The notes under the pieces are model-generated. The model did not search any database, was not told the origin of the DNA, and was given only the letters and a program-made list of their open reading frames with translations. This document shows positions 56,492 through 64,000 of a DNA stretch of 64,000 nucleotides, piece after piece (within the stretch, counting starts at the first letter, position 1; every line of letters starts with the position of its first letter). The position numbers and the translations under genes were made by a program. Source of the stretch: Herpetosiphonaceae bacterium (GTDB taxonomy: Bacteria > Chloroflexota > Chloroflexia > Chloroflexales > Herpetosiphonaceae); the NCBI GenBank assembly GCA_026003835.1, contig BPHZ01000006.1, positions 1 to 64,000 on the forward strand, read 5' to 3'.

Positions 56492-57781
56492 CTAACCGGC
56501 TATACGCTCCCAGGCGCCCGGCCGAACAATAGCATCGACCATGCGGGCGACCTGGACATTGAGCGCAACGTCGTGGACGCGGATGATGTCAGCGCCTGCT
56601 GCAATACCCAGCGCCGTCGTCGCAGCTGTGCCGGAGGCACGCTCCTCGGGCGGTAGACCCAGGGCCAGGCCGATAAATGACTTTCTGCTGGCGCCAAGGA
56701 GGATGGGCAGCCCCAGCGAGCGCAGCTCGCTCATCCGTCGCAGCAGCTCGATATTCTGGCGCGGTGTTTTGCCAAAGCCAATGCCCGGATCGACGATGAT
56801 TCGCTCAGGTGCGATGCCTTGAGCCTCAGCATAGGCCACTGATGCCCTCAGCTCGGCGCAAATCTCGCCCAGCAGGTCGTCATAGTGGGCATCGCTGTAG
56901 TGGCCGCCCAACGCGCCCACGGTAGCGCGAGCCCAGCGATTATGCATCAGGATGACGGGAACGTCTCGCTCGGCCACCAGCCTGGCTAGCGACTCATTCC
57001 AGTTGCCATCGGGTGTGCGCAACCCCCAGATATCGTTGACGATGGCGGCCCCGGCATCGAGCGCTCGGGCGGCCACGTCCGCCTTATAGGTATCGATGGA
57101 GATTGGCAGATCGACGGCCTGTCGCGCCGCTTCAATGGCCGGAATAACGCGCCGCAGCTCTTCCTCGACCCTCACCGGCTCGGCTCCCGGTCGGGTCGAC
57201 TCGCCGCCAATATCAAGCATGTCGGCGCCCTCGGCGGCGAAGCGGCGGGCCTGCTCGGCCACCAGCGCTCGCAGCTCATCGCCGCGGGCCAGCAGTCCAT
57301 CACGCGAGAAAGAGTCGGGTGTTACGTTGATGATGCCCATCACATAAGTGCGCTCGCCCCAGACCATACGCAGGCTGCCGGCTTGGAGGCTGCCGCGATC
57401 CCGTGGCAAGGCTCCATGCAGGGCCTGCTCGATCTCGCCGGCCAGCTGCCGTATATCGTCGAGCGGCAGCGCTCGCATAGCGCTTAAGACGGCGCTGTAG
57501 CCGCGCTGCGTACAGAAGAGCAGCGCCGGGGTTGTCTCGGCTTCCGGCCGGCCAAGGTAGACATCGGGGCTGATCTGGGCATCGCCGCCGTTGGCGAGCA
57601 GCAACTGTTTGAGCACCATCGCGCTGTGGGCAGGGATATTGTCGGCGCGCAGGACTAGCCAGGCGGCCTTTGCCAGCATCCTCGGTACAGCGGAGGAGTA
57701 GGTTTCAATACGGGCGATCTCTACTTCTAAATCGGGTAGTGCACTCGCCTCTAAAAGGCGGACATTGTATCGGCTGTTCAT
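56492..57781 (-). CDS. folP: Dihydropteroate synthase with N-terminal extension
   Basis: A 429-residue enzyme that condenses a pterin pyrophosphate with p-aminobenzoate in folate synthesis. The TIM-barrel core starts VMGIINVTPDSFSRDG (about 147-162). It holds the pterin-binding DIGGESTRPGAEPV, SIDTYKADVA, IVNDIWG and the final RVHDVAL. The first 145 residues form an extra domain (with HSAMVLKQLLLANGGDAQIS) that typical 280-residue FolP proteins lack. ATG 57781 follows GAGG. It is preceded closely by the small gene at 57799 in a shared transcript. Confidence 0.94.
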   Translation of the reverse strand: MNSRYNVRLLEASALPDLEVEIARIETYSSAVPRMLAKAAWLVLRADNIPAHSAMVLKQLLLANGGDAQISPDVYLGRPEAETTPALLFCTQRGYSAVLSAMRALPLDDIRQLAGEIEQALHGALPRDRGSLQAGSLRMVWGERTYVMGIINVTPDSFSRDGLLARGDELRALVAEQARRFAAEGADMLDIGGESTRPGAEPVRVEEELRRVIPAIEAARQAVDLPISIDTYKADVAARALDAGAAIVNDIWGLRTPDGNWNESLARLVAERDVPVILMHNRWARATVGALGGHYSDAHYDDLLGEICAELRASVAYAEAQGIAPERIIVDPGIGFGKTPRQNIELLRRMSELRSLGLPILLGASRKSFIGLALGLPPEERASGTAATTALGIAAGADIIRVHDVALNVQVARMVDAIVRPGAWERIAG

Positions 57782-57798
57782 ACCCGGCCTCACAGACA

Positions 57799-58047
57799 CT
57801 AGCCACGCTCCTCACTGGCGCGCTCCCGAAGCTTCCGCTGTTGGCGTTTCAGCTCACGCTTGTACGCACTGCGTGCCTGCCAAAGCAGAAACGGAAGGAC
57901 AAATATCCAATGGGGCCGGAGATCCTCCAGAGTGATACGATATTGCTCGGCAACTCCACGCAGAGTTATCACGCGGGCCAACATTGACAGCCTGGCCGTC
58001 GTATCCTGCTCCTGAGGTGGGCTCGGCTTTGAACGCAGAAAACGCAT
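57799..58047 (-). CDS. Small basic protein of unknown function, 82 residues
   Basis: AAAGGGAG precedes ATG 58047. A short hydrophobic segment (HWIFVLPFLLW, about 46-56) lies between polar ends, and the C-terminus is a basic amphipathic helix (KRELKRQQRKLRERA). It lies immediately upstream of folP (17 bp between stop and start), so the genes are cotranscribed. No family is recognised. Confidence 0.65.
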   Translation of the reverse strand: MRFLRSKPSPPQEQDTTARLSMLARVITLRGVAEQYRITLEDLRPHWIFVLPFLLWQARSAYKRELKRQQRKLRERASEERG

Positions 58048-58179
58048 ATGTTTCTCCCTTTACAGCCTGTAACACAACAATAGCTGGTCAGCGTTGCTAC
58101 GTATCGTAGCAGAAAAAGCTCTTGCCAGGAGATGTACAATAAAACTAACCCACAACACTCTGCAAGGAGGTGAATCAGT

Positions 58180-58389
58180 ATGTTACAAACGCTGCAGAAC
58201 GTCCAGCGGCTCTTCCAATCGATGCATAGATGGCTGCTGGTACGTCTTACCCCTGGACAGGGGTTAGTCGAGTACGCGTTACTGCTCGCGTTCATGGTCA
58301 TCGTCGTCATCGGGATCGTTACGCTGATTGGACAAAACGTCAGCGAAGTCTGGTACCAGAAGGCAGTCGATCAGTTTCCAGTTAACTAG
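58180..58389 (+). CDS. Flp/Fap-type pilin
   Basis: A 69-residue prepilin-like protein. The leader ends at LTPGQG, with LVEYALLLAFMVIVVIGIVT as the hydrophobic helix; the Glu-Tyr pair is at the expected fifth and sixth position after the Gly. Such pilins are processed by TadV/prepilin peptidase and assembled by the Tad system. No tad genes are in this window, so the pilin gene is isolated. AAGGAGGTGA is the strongest ribosome site seen here. Two dispersed palindromes follow the gene. Confidence 0.85.
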   Translation: MLQTLQNVQRLFQSMHRWLLVRLTPGQGLVEYALLLAFMVIVVIGIVTLIGQNVSEVWYQKAVDQFPVN

Positions 58390-58510
58390 TTTCCATCGTT
58401 ACTACTTCGATCAACGCTATTGTTTCGCGGGCTTTCCGGCATCGCTGGGAGGCCCGTATATTTTGTGCTCTCCTTCCAGCGATCGACCACACTGGTAGTG
58501 ATGCTTCATA

Positions 58511-58568
58511 GGCAGTCGGAGGGAGGCAACCCTTCCGAACCTCCCCATCGCCATCTACGGTGGTTGAC
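58511..58568 (+). repeat. Dispersed palindrome, copy H1
   Basis: The core TCGGAGGG...CCCTTCCGA, with downstream CCTCCCC and the tail TACGGTGGTTGAC, matches the family in sequence order although the stem is imperfect. Confidence 0.55.
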
Positions 58569-58579
58569 TATACAGCCAT

Positions 58580-58655
58580 TGACGGGGTGGTTTGGCGGGG
58601 CTGCGCCCCTCCAGCTCCCCCGTTCCTCAGTATCTTTAACAGTGGTAGTCCATTA
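58580..58655 (+). repeat. Dispersed palindrome, copy H2
   Basis: GACGGGGTGG, core GGCGGGGC-TGC-GCCCCTCC, then CAGCTCCCCC and the tail AGTGGTAGTCCATTAG. It lies directly after H1, between the convergent pilin and PAP2 genes. Confidence 0.75.
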
Positions 58656-58658
58656 GCG

Positions 58659-59408
58659 CTATTGTATGTCCGAGCGGCGCGATTTTGCAAGCCGCCAGCG
58701 CACATAGAAATGGAGCGTGCGCACGCTCAATACGGCGCTGAACAGCCAGGCCAGCCCGGCAATCATTCCGGCGATGACATCTGTTGGGTAATGAACCGCA
58801 AAGTAGACGCGCGAGAAGCTAATCCCTGCCACCAACAGCGCCGCTGCCACCACCACCGCCAGTCGTAGCCACATGCGACTGAGCCGGCGGGCGGCAACGA
58901 CGGCCAACGCGCCGTAGAAGCAGGTGGAAACCATGGCATGCCCGCTGGGAAAGCTGAAGCTGGTCAGCTCGTAGGGACCAGGAAAGATAGTGGGACGGGT
59001 GCGCTCGAAGTTGAACTTAAGCAGCTGGTTCAGCAGAACTCCACCGACGAGCGCCGCCAACACGATCGCCAGCTCGCGCCGCCAGCTGATCTGCCCCTGC
59101 TTCATCAACAACCATGTCACCAGCGCCAGCTGCAGACCCAACCCAACAGCCGATCCCAACCAGGTCAGCGCGTGCATCAGCAGATCGATACCGGGCGATT
59201 CGAGCTGCTGGGCAAAAGTAAGCCCTGCCAGATCGAACTGGAAGAGCAGGGACAACTCCCGCGCCAGCAGCGCAAAGAACATCGCTGAGAGCAATGCAAC
59301 AAGCACGGAGGCGATAGCCAGACCTACCGCGCCCCCAGCTGACTTCTCCGCCGCTCCCTCTGCTCTATGGGGATCTCGGTGGATCTCCTCTTCCAGCTGT
59401 TTTTCCAT
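58659..59408 (-). CDS. PAP2-family phosphatase
   Basis: A 249-residue integral membrane protein. The three phosphatase motifs are clear: KFNFERTRP (KxxxxxxRP), SFPSGHA (PSGH) and SRVYFAVHYPTD (SRxxxxxHxxxD). Six helices are expected. It could dephosphorylate undecaprenyl pyrophosphate or phosphatidic acid. ATG 59408 is selected because GGAGGG is 8 nt upstream; longer forms lack such a site. Confidence 0.92.
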   Translation of the reverse strand: MEKQLEEEIHRDPHRAEGAAEKSAGGAVGLAIASVLVALLSAMFFALLARELSLLFQFDLAGLTFAQQLESPGIDLLMHALTWLGSAVGLGLQLALVTWLLMKQGQISWRRELAIVLAALVGGVLLNQLLKFNFERTRPTIFPGPYELTSFSFPSGHAMVSTCFYGALAVVAARRLSRMWLRLAVVVAAALLVAGISFSRVYFAVHYPTDVIAGMIAGLAWLFSAVLSVRTLHFYVRWRLAKSRRSDIQ

Positions 59409-59480
59409 TGCCAGAGCCCTCCGTGCGGCAGTGATTTCCATGGATTTGGCCGTCAACCAGAGTGATGCGAACGCATGGGA

Positions 59481-59545
59481 AGTCAGAGGGATGTAGCTCC
59501 TCCGACTCCCCAAACCTTCCCACCACCATCTCGGTGGTAATATAC
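59481..59545. repeat. Dispersed palindrome, copy I (divergent)
   Basis: AGTCAGAGGGA (59481-59491) opposes CTCCTCCGACT (59497-59507) with mismatches. It is followed by CTTCCCACCACCATCTCGGTGG, which resembles the right part and tail of other copies. Confidence 0.5.
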
Positions 59546-59622
59546 ACACGCTTGCAAGCGTTGTACCACACAGCCAGGGCTACGCCAGTAGCGCCCCCTG
59601 ACCGATCACAGGCCAGCTATTA

Positions 59623-59631
59623 TGGTATAAT
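59623..59631 (+). promoter_or_regulatory. Extended -10 promoter of the YggT gene
   Basis: TGGTATAAT at 59623-59631 is a perfect extended -10, about 40 nt before the ATG. Confidence 0.65.
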
Positions 59632-59672
59632 CACATGTGGTTGCTCGGTACGTTTATTGAAGGAGCCTACCG

Positions 59673-59924
59673 ATGGGCTTTCTCCAGATTTTTTTTAGTC
59701 TGCTGATTAACGTGCTGATGATCGCTATCCTTGGGCGGGTGATTATGTCATGGGTCGACCCGATGCGGCGGATGTTTCTCAGCCGTTTGTTTCACGAGCT
59801 CACCGAGCCGATCCTTGCGCCAATTCGTATGATCCTACCGTCGGTGGGGATGTTCGATTTCTCGCCTATTGTTGCGCTACTGCTTCTGCAGGTGTTACAA
59901 CGGATCATTGTAGCGATTAACTAA
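59673..59924 (+). CDS. YggT family membrane protein
   Basis: An 83-residue protein with two hydrophobic helices (about 2-24 and 62-80). The family core IMSWVDPMRRMFLSRLFHEL followed by TEPILAPIRMILP is complete; this loop is diagnostic. The family is implicated in membrane or division-linked functions and in osmotic tolerance. It is probably monocistronic, or leads into the frameshifted gene 73 bp downstream. Confidence 0.92.
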   Translation: MGFLQIFFSLLINVLMIAILGRVIMSWVDPMRRMFLSRLFHELTEPILAPIRMILPSVGMFDFSPIVALLLLQVLQRIIVAIN

Positions 59925-59997
59925 AGTTGGATCTCTGGCGGATGCCGTGGCGCGCAGACCGCTGCCACGGCATCTCCTTGCCGGGAAGGAGAGATGA

Positions 59998-61609
59998 GTG
60001 CGGTCTCGATGGTATCTGTTGACCCTGGTGTTTTTTGGCGGCGTATGCTCGCTCGGTCTAGAGCTGGCGGCCTTTAACCTGCTGGCGCCTTACTTCGGCA
60101 CATCGCGGCTGATCTGGGCCAACATCATCGGCCTGACGCTGCTCTATCTAACCGTTGGCTACACCATCGGCGGGCGGCTGGCAGATCGCAGGCCCGAGCT
60201 GCACATCCTCTGCGCCATTATGGCAGCGGCGGGTCTGTTCAGCGTGCTCATTCCGATGACCGCGCGCCCGATCCTGCGCTGGTCGCTGGAGGCTTTTACG
60301 ACCTACAACGTCGGCATTTTCTTCAGCTCGTTCTTTGGCGTGTTGATCCTCTTCTCAGTGCCGGTCATCCTGCTGGGCATGGTCAGCCCATACGCCATCA
60401 GGCTGGATGTGCGCGACATCCATGGCGCCGGCAGGACTGCCGGTAGCCTCTATGCGCTCTCAACTGTCGGCTCGCTCGTAGGCACGTTCCTGCCGACGCT
60501 GTTGCTGACACCCGCTGATCGGCACCAGCAAGACCATCTACACCTTTGCAGCGCTGCTGCTGCTGGTCTCACTTCCCGGTCTATGGACTGCTCGCCGGGC
60601 GCTGGGCGCCGCCGCCACCGCAGGGCTGATTGTGACGCTGTTCCTTTTGCTGCAGCCCGTCGGCATCATCAAGCCTGCCGACTGCAACGGCTGTGCGCTG
60701 CTCTATGAGGGAGAGTCCTCCTACAACTATATCCAGGTTGCCACCCGCCCAGGCAACGGCGGCGACGATATCTATCTTATCCTCAACGAAGGCAAAGCCA
60801 TCCACTCGGTTTACCGCACGGCCTTCGCCAGGAGCGGCGATCCGCGCGATCTGCTGACAAACGGGCCGTGGGACTACTTCAACGTCGCTCCCTACTTTTA
60901 TCCTAACCGTGATCCTGAAAGTATCACCAGCCTGGCCCTGATCGGCTCCGCGGCGGGCACGGTCCCCAAGCAGTTTTTAACCCTCTACGGCGCCGACTCG
61001 CGCATCGACAGCGTCGAGATCGACCCACAGATCGTCGATATCGGCCGACGGTTCTTTGCCATGGAGGACCAGGACCCGCGCTTCCCAAACTACCGCACCC
61101 ACGTCCAGGACGGCCGTGTCTTCATTGAGCTTACAGATCAGAAGTACGACGTCATCGGCATGGATGCCTACAGACAGCCCTACATCCCCTTCCACCTGAC
61201 CACCCGGCAATTCTTTGAAACTGTGCGCGCCCATCTGACACCCGATGGCGTAGCGGTCGTCAACGCCGGCAAGCCGGGCACTGACTACCGGCTGGTTGAG
61301 GTGCTGGCGAGCACCATGAAGGCGGTCTTCCCCCAGGTCTTTCTGATCGATGTGCCCAGCTACGGCAATACGATCATCGTTGGGGTTAACCGGCCCGTCG
61401 GCGATGGCGTTGCCAACTTTGTGGCTAACTACCAGCGGATACAAGACCCAACGCTGCGCCATATTATGGCTACGGCGCTCGCCAGCGACGAGCGCAAGCT
61501 GCCGGTGCGTGAGTGGACGGGCGAGGGCCCTGTCTTTACCGATGATTGGGCGCCGGTTGAGTGGGTGATCGACCAGATTATCATCGAGCAGGTTGAACAG
61601 GTGCAGTAG
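59998..61609 (+). pseudogene. Spermidine-synthase-like protein with N-terminal membrane domain, frameshifted
   Basis: The N-terminal part (GTG 59998, after AAGGAGAG) has six hydrophobic helices, as in fused MFS/spermidine synthase proteins, up to FLPTLLLTP. The frame then shifts at about 60511-60514: deleting one base in CACCCGCTGATC restores LIGTSKTIYTFAAL. It then continues through the Rossmann-like domain (SLALIGSAAGTVPKQF, SVEIDPQIVDIGRRF, QDGRVFIELTDQKYDVIGMD) to 61609. The repaired product would be about 536 residues. It lacks the typical GGGDG of true spermidine synthases, so the amine substrate is uncertain. The cause may be mutation or a sequencing error. Confidence 0.8.
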
Positions 61610-61623
61610 GCGAGTTTCGTGCT

Positions 61624-61998
61624 ATGGCTCACAATGAGCGACAGCGGCCGCGCCGTCCGCGTGGCGTGATCATCCTCTCGCTGGTGCTGACCAGCTTCGG
61701 CTTGGTGCTGGCGCTGGCCGGCATGGTCGCACCGAGCCCGGCGATCCCGGCTATGGCCTACGCCGGCGGCACCCTTTATTTCTTCATCCTGGCCTGGGGG
61801 CTGATGAAGCTGCGCCGCTGGGCGTGGTTTGCGACGCTGATCGCGATGGCGATTGCCGGCGCCGAGCTGGCGTTGACCCCCGTCATAACCGGGCGCACAG
61901 CCCTGGCGCCGATGGCTTTCCTCGCCCTGGGAGCGCTTTACCTCCTCTTACCCAACGTGCGCACAGTGTTTCTAAGCGGCGGCAGCAATTCTAGATGA
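61624..61998 (+). CDS. Small integral membrane protein of unknown function
   Basis: A 124-residue protein with a basic N-terminus (RQRPRRPRG) and four hydrophobic helices (about 15-35, 42-60, 66-85 and 92-109). It lies 14 bp after the spermidine-synthase-like gene in the same transcript. It overlaps the convergent gene at 61991 by 8 bp. I recognise no family. Confidence 0.7.
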   Translation: MAHNERQRPRRPRGVIILSLVLTSFGLVLALAGMVAPSPAIPAMAYAGGTLYFFILAWGLMKLRRWAWFATLIAMAIAGAELALTPVITGRTALAPMAFLALGALYLLLPNVRTVFLSGGSNSR

Positions 61999-63871
61999 GG
62001 ATACCATAGGCCAGCAGGCTCAGGATCTGAAAGACAGCCGGAGCCATGCCCATCAGGAGGAGCTTCGAGCCATGCCAGCCGTAGAGTTCTTCCCAGAGCG
62101 CTGCGGTCAGCAAGAACGACCAGATCGCAGCGCCAAGCCAGAGCAGTGTTGGCAGATAGTCGACGCTCAGCAGCGCCAGGGTCATTGCCAGCGCCATAGG
62201 AATAAGGCGCGGGATCTGAACGATAGGGTAGAGGTAGAAGGGCCGGGCTTGCTCGGCGTCAAGTCCAGGGTTATTCTCCACGGCAGTCGCGAGGGTTGCG
62301 ATTAACGGCCACTCAAGCATTCCCCAGATCAAGAAGGCGAACAGCACGCCAAGGCGGGCGGGCGTCGGCAGAAGCGCTCGCTCGATTAAAAGTGTTGCCA
62401 TTAGCACGAGCACAGGCAGGAGAGCCAGCGCTAAAGGTACGCGGAACAGCCCCAGCGCTCGTCGTAGCATGATGGTCTGGGTCTCCGGATCTTCACGTGC
62501 CTCGCTCACAAGTCTGCTGATGGTGTTGCTGGGGGTCAGCAGCAATCGAATGCCCCAGGCAGGAGCATTATCGTGAAAGATCGGATGCTCAGGGTCAGCC
62601 GGCTGGCTGCGCGAGACCGCCAGCAACACGCGCTGAAGCAGCGGCTCGAAGTTACTGATAGCCGAGGTGATCAGGATACCAGGGTTGCCGCGCCCATCGA
62701 AGAGCAAGCCAACCAGGCGATTCCAAACAGGCAGGTTGCGCCGGGAGCCCTCGATCAACAGAACATGGTTATGCTCGGAGAGATCGGCAGCATCAATGCG
62801 GGTAATCCGCTGCCACGGCAGCACAATCCAGCGCCTGAAATAGCGGATAGCAAGGCCATCGGGCTGGGCGCGCATGTCCGGCAGCAGTGTCCAGATAAAG
62901 ATCAGCACCGGCACGAGCAGCACCAACATCAGATGAGCTGCGGCAAGCAGCCACCAGTGCGATTCAGGAGCTGGTTGGGCGGCCTGCTGGAAAAACGCTG
63001 GGCCGTTGGGCCAGACGCTGCCGATAAAGCGGCGCCAGTAGCCGAGATAGCGCAGCACGGCCAGAGCAACCAGAAGCAGCGTGGCTGTTCCAAGCAGATA
63101 TTTGATACGCTTTGGATAGAATGCCTCGATCAGCGTTTGATCGACCGTCCCGCTGGCCGCAGCTACAGTTTCTTCAGCTGCAGTACGGCGGCTGAAAAAG
63201 CCGACAGGGCTCAACAAAAACTGGAAGAGCGGCGATGTGCTGCGCTCGTCGAGCTGTGCCGGCTGCAAATTGAGGAGATTGGCAGTTCGATCGCTCTCGT
63301 GCAAGATAGTCTTGATCAGCGTATCAAAGAGATGAATCGAGGAGGTGATCAGGAAGCCGCGCTGCCAGCCGAGCCGGTAGACGAAGCTGTAGAGCCGGTG
63401 CCAGCCCGTCAACGTCTGATTGCGAGTCTGTACCAACAGGACGTAACGCTGGCCCGCAGGCGACTCGGTCGCCTTGATCACCGCAATATCTTCCCATCGG
63501 ATAGGAAGCCACGAGCCAGCGAACTCAACCAGCATCCCCCGGCCGCTGGTTCTAACTGTAGGGAAGGCGTTGCGAAGAAACAGCGCTGCCAGCAGCGTCC
63601 CTGCCAGCAGCAGCAGCGGGGGGAGCAAAGCCACCGGCTGGAGCGGGATCTCCGACAGGCGCTGGACATCGAGCCAGTCAACAAGGCTGCGCAGCAGCGG
63701 AGAGCGCTTCAGAACGTAGTCATCAACATCATAGTGATGCCAGAGGTAGCGCAGTACCATCCGCCCGGCGAGAAAGGTCGTGAGGGCTACGGCTACCGCA
63801 ACCAGAAATTCAATCGTCCAGCGAATGCGCCGCGGATAGCGATGGATCTGTTCGACCGTTACCGTCGTCAT
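61991..63871 (-). CDS. Large membrane protein of unknown function
   Basis: A 626-residue protein that seems to hold a duplicated unit: a pair of hydrophobic helices followed by a PH-like soluble segment. Segment 1 includes LPIRWEDIAVIKATESPAGQ, then the LLVQTRNQTLTGWHRLYSFV region and FLITSSIHLFDTLIK. Segment 2 includes IVLPWQRITRIDAADLSEHN, the LLIEGSRRNLPVWNRLVGLL region and GILITSAISNFEPLLQ. The C-terminal third has about six helices. ATG 63871 follows GAGGAG. Function unknown; bacterial PH-like membrane proteins are the closest analogy. Confidence 0.7.
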   Translation of the reverse strand: MTTVTVEQIHRYPRRIRWTIEFLVAVAVALTTFLAGRMVLRYLWHHYDVDDYVLKRSPLLRSLVDWLDVQRLSEIPLQPVALLPPLLLLAGTLLAALFLRNAFPTVRTSGRGMLVEFAGSWLPIRWEDIAVIKATESPAGQRYVLLVQTRNQTLTGWHRLYSFVYRLGWQRGFLITSSIHLFDTLIKTILHESDRTANLLNLQPAQLDERSTSPLFQFLLSPVGFFSRRTAAEETVAAASGTVDQTLIEAFYPKRIKYLLGTATLLLVALAVLRYLGYWRRFIGSVWPNGPAFFQQAAQPAPESHWWLLAAAHLMLVLLVPVLIFIWTLLPDMRAQPDGLAIRYFRRWIVLPWQRITRIDAADLSEHNHVLLIEGSRRNLPVWNRLVGLLFDGRGNPGILITSAISNFEPLLQRVLLAVSRSQPADPEHPIFHDNAPAWGIRLLLTPSNTISRLVSEAREDPETQTIMLRRALGLFRVPLALALLPVLVLMATLLIERALLPTPARLGVLFAFLIWGMLEWPLIATLATAVENNPGLDAEQARPFYLYPIVQIPRLIPMALAMTLALLSVDYLPTLLWLGAAIWSFLLTAALWEELYGWHGSKLLLMGMAPAVFQILSLLAYGILI

Positions 63872-64000
63872 ACACCTGGCTCCTCTGTCGCCGCCCGCCG
63901 CCACGCCCGGCGGCGAGTCTTACTCTCATTGTCAATAGGCAGCCGCACTCTCCTCGATAGGTCCGTGCGGTTCCCAGACGATCGGTTTTCGATACCCTTA

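Overview
The window is about 60% GC chromosomal DNA from what is most likely a filamentous or thermophilic member of the Chloroflexota. The lines of evidence are: two very large secreted subtilases whose last residues form the Y-L-P-I-x-x-R tail typical of exported Chloroflexota proteins; paired Agl23-type membrane glycosyltransferases; a FabL-type enoyl-ACP reductase; YvcK with an N-terminal membrane anchor; and a serS operon under a T-box. This assignment comes from recognising protein families, not from a search. The order within the phylum cannot be fixed from the sequence.

Layout. 1-591 is a partial pyroglutamyl peptidase on the minus strand. 760-5338 runs on plus: a membrane-anchored unknown protein, a receiver-domain regulator, a small protein, then secG with a peptide-transporter solute-binding protein. 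5620-7854 is a secreted multidomain protein. 7879-14355 is a long co-directional block: M28-like protein, MEMO1 family, pcm, site-2-protease-like M50, tpiA, mgtC, ygfZ and a HAD hydrolase. The last gene of this run, a 77-residue ORF, is split by a 1254-bp IS200/IS605-type element that carries only an intact tnpB. 15954-18621 holds a small two-helix membrane protein and, on minus, an operon of two paralogous membrane proteins plus serS. A transcriptional T-box riboswitch with a serine specifier lies in front of that operon.

19375-27837 carries the two giant S8 proteases with related leaders. 28025-31352 has a CvpA-like protein, yvcK and gap. 31578-31930 is a tRNA cluster, Pro(GGG)-Leu(CAA)-Pro(CGG), with a sigma-70-type promoter and an intrinsic terminator. 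32050-40748 has fabL (minus), dnaE (plus, behind two DnaA-box-like sites), a Rieske membrane protein, and proB-proA. 40956-49715 reads like a general-stress and envelope-homeostasis island: YflT-like protein, ZIP-like membrane protein, stress SDR, small soluble proteins, short RecQ, DoxX, CaCA exchanger, MscS and CsbD. 49872-55643 has the two Agl23-like proteins, one fused to an NHL beta-propeller. 55958-57781 has an orphan IS5-type N-terminal fragment and folP with an N-terminal extension. 58180-63871 has a Flp-type pilin, PAP2, YggT, a frameshifted spermidine-synthase-like membrane protein and two membrane proteins of unknown function.

A dispersed GC-rich palindromic repeat family of roughly 45-90 bp recurs about eleven times between genes. 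It is densest in the stress island and around the pilin. The most informative observations are the base-precise reconstruction of the tnpB element's empty site, with its implied TTCAC target motif and guide; the serine T-box operon with two uncharacterised paralogous membrane proteins; the repeat family, including an inverted pair bracketing one gene; and the shared leader and C-terminal tail of the two subtilases. No CRISPR array, prophage, rRNA or obvious defence locus was seen.
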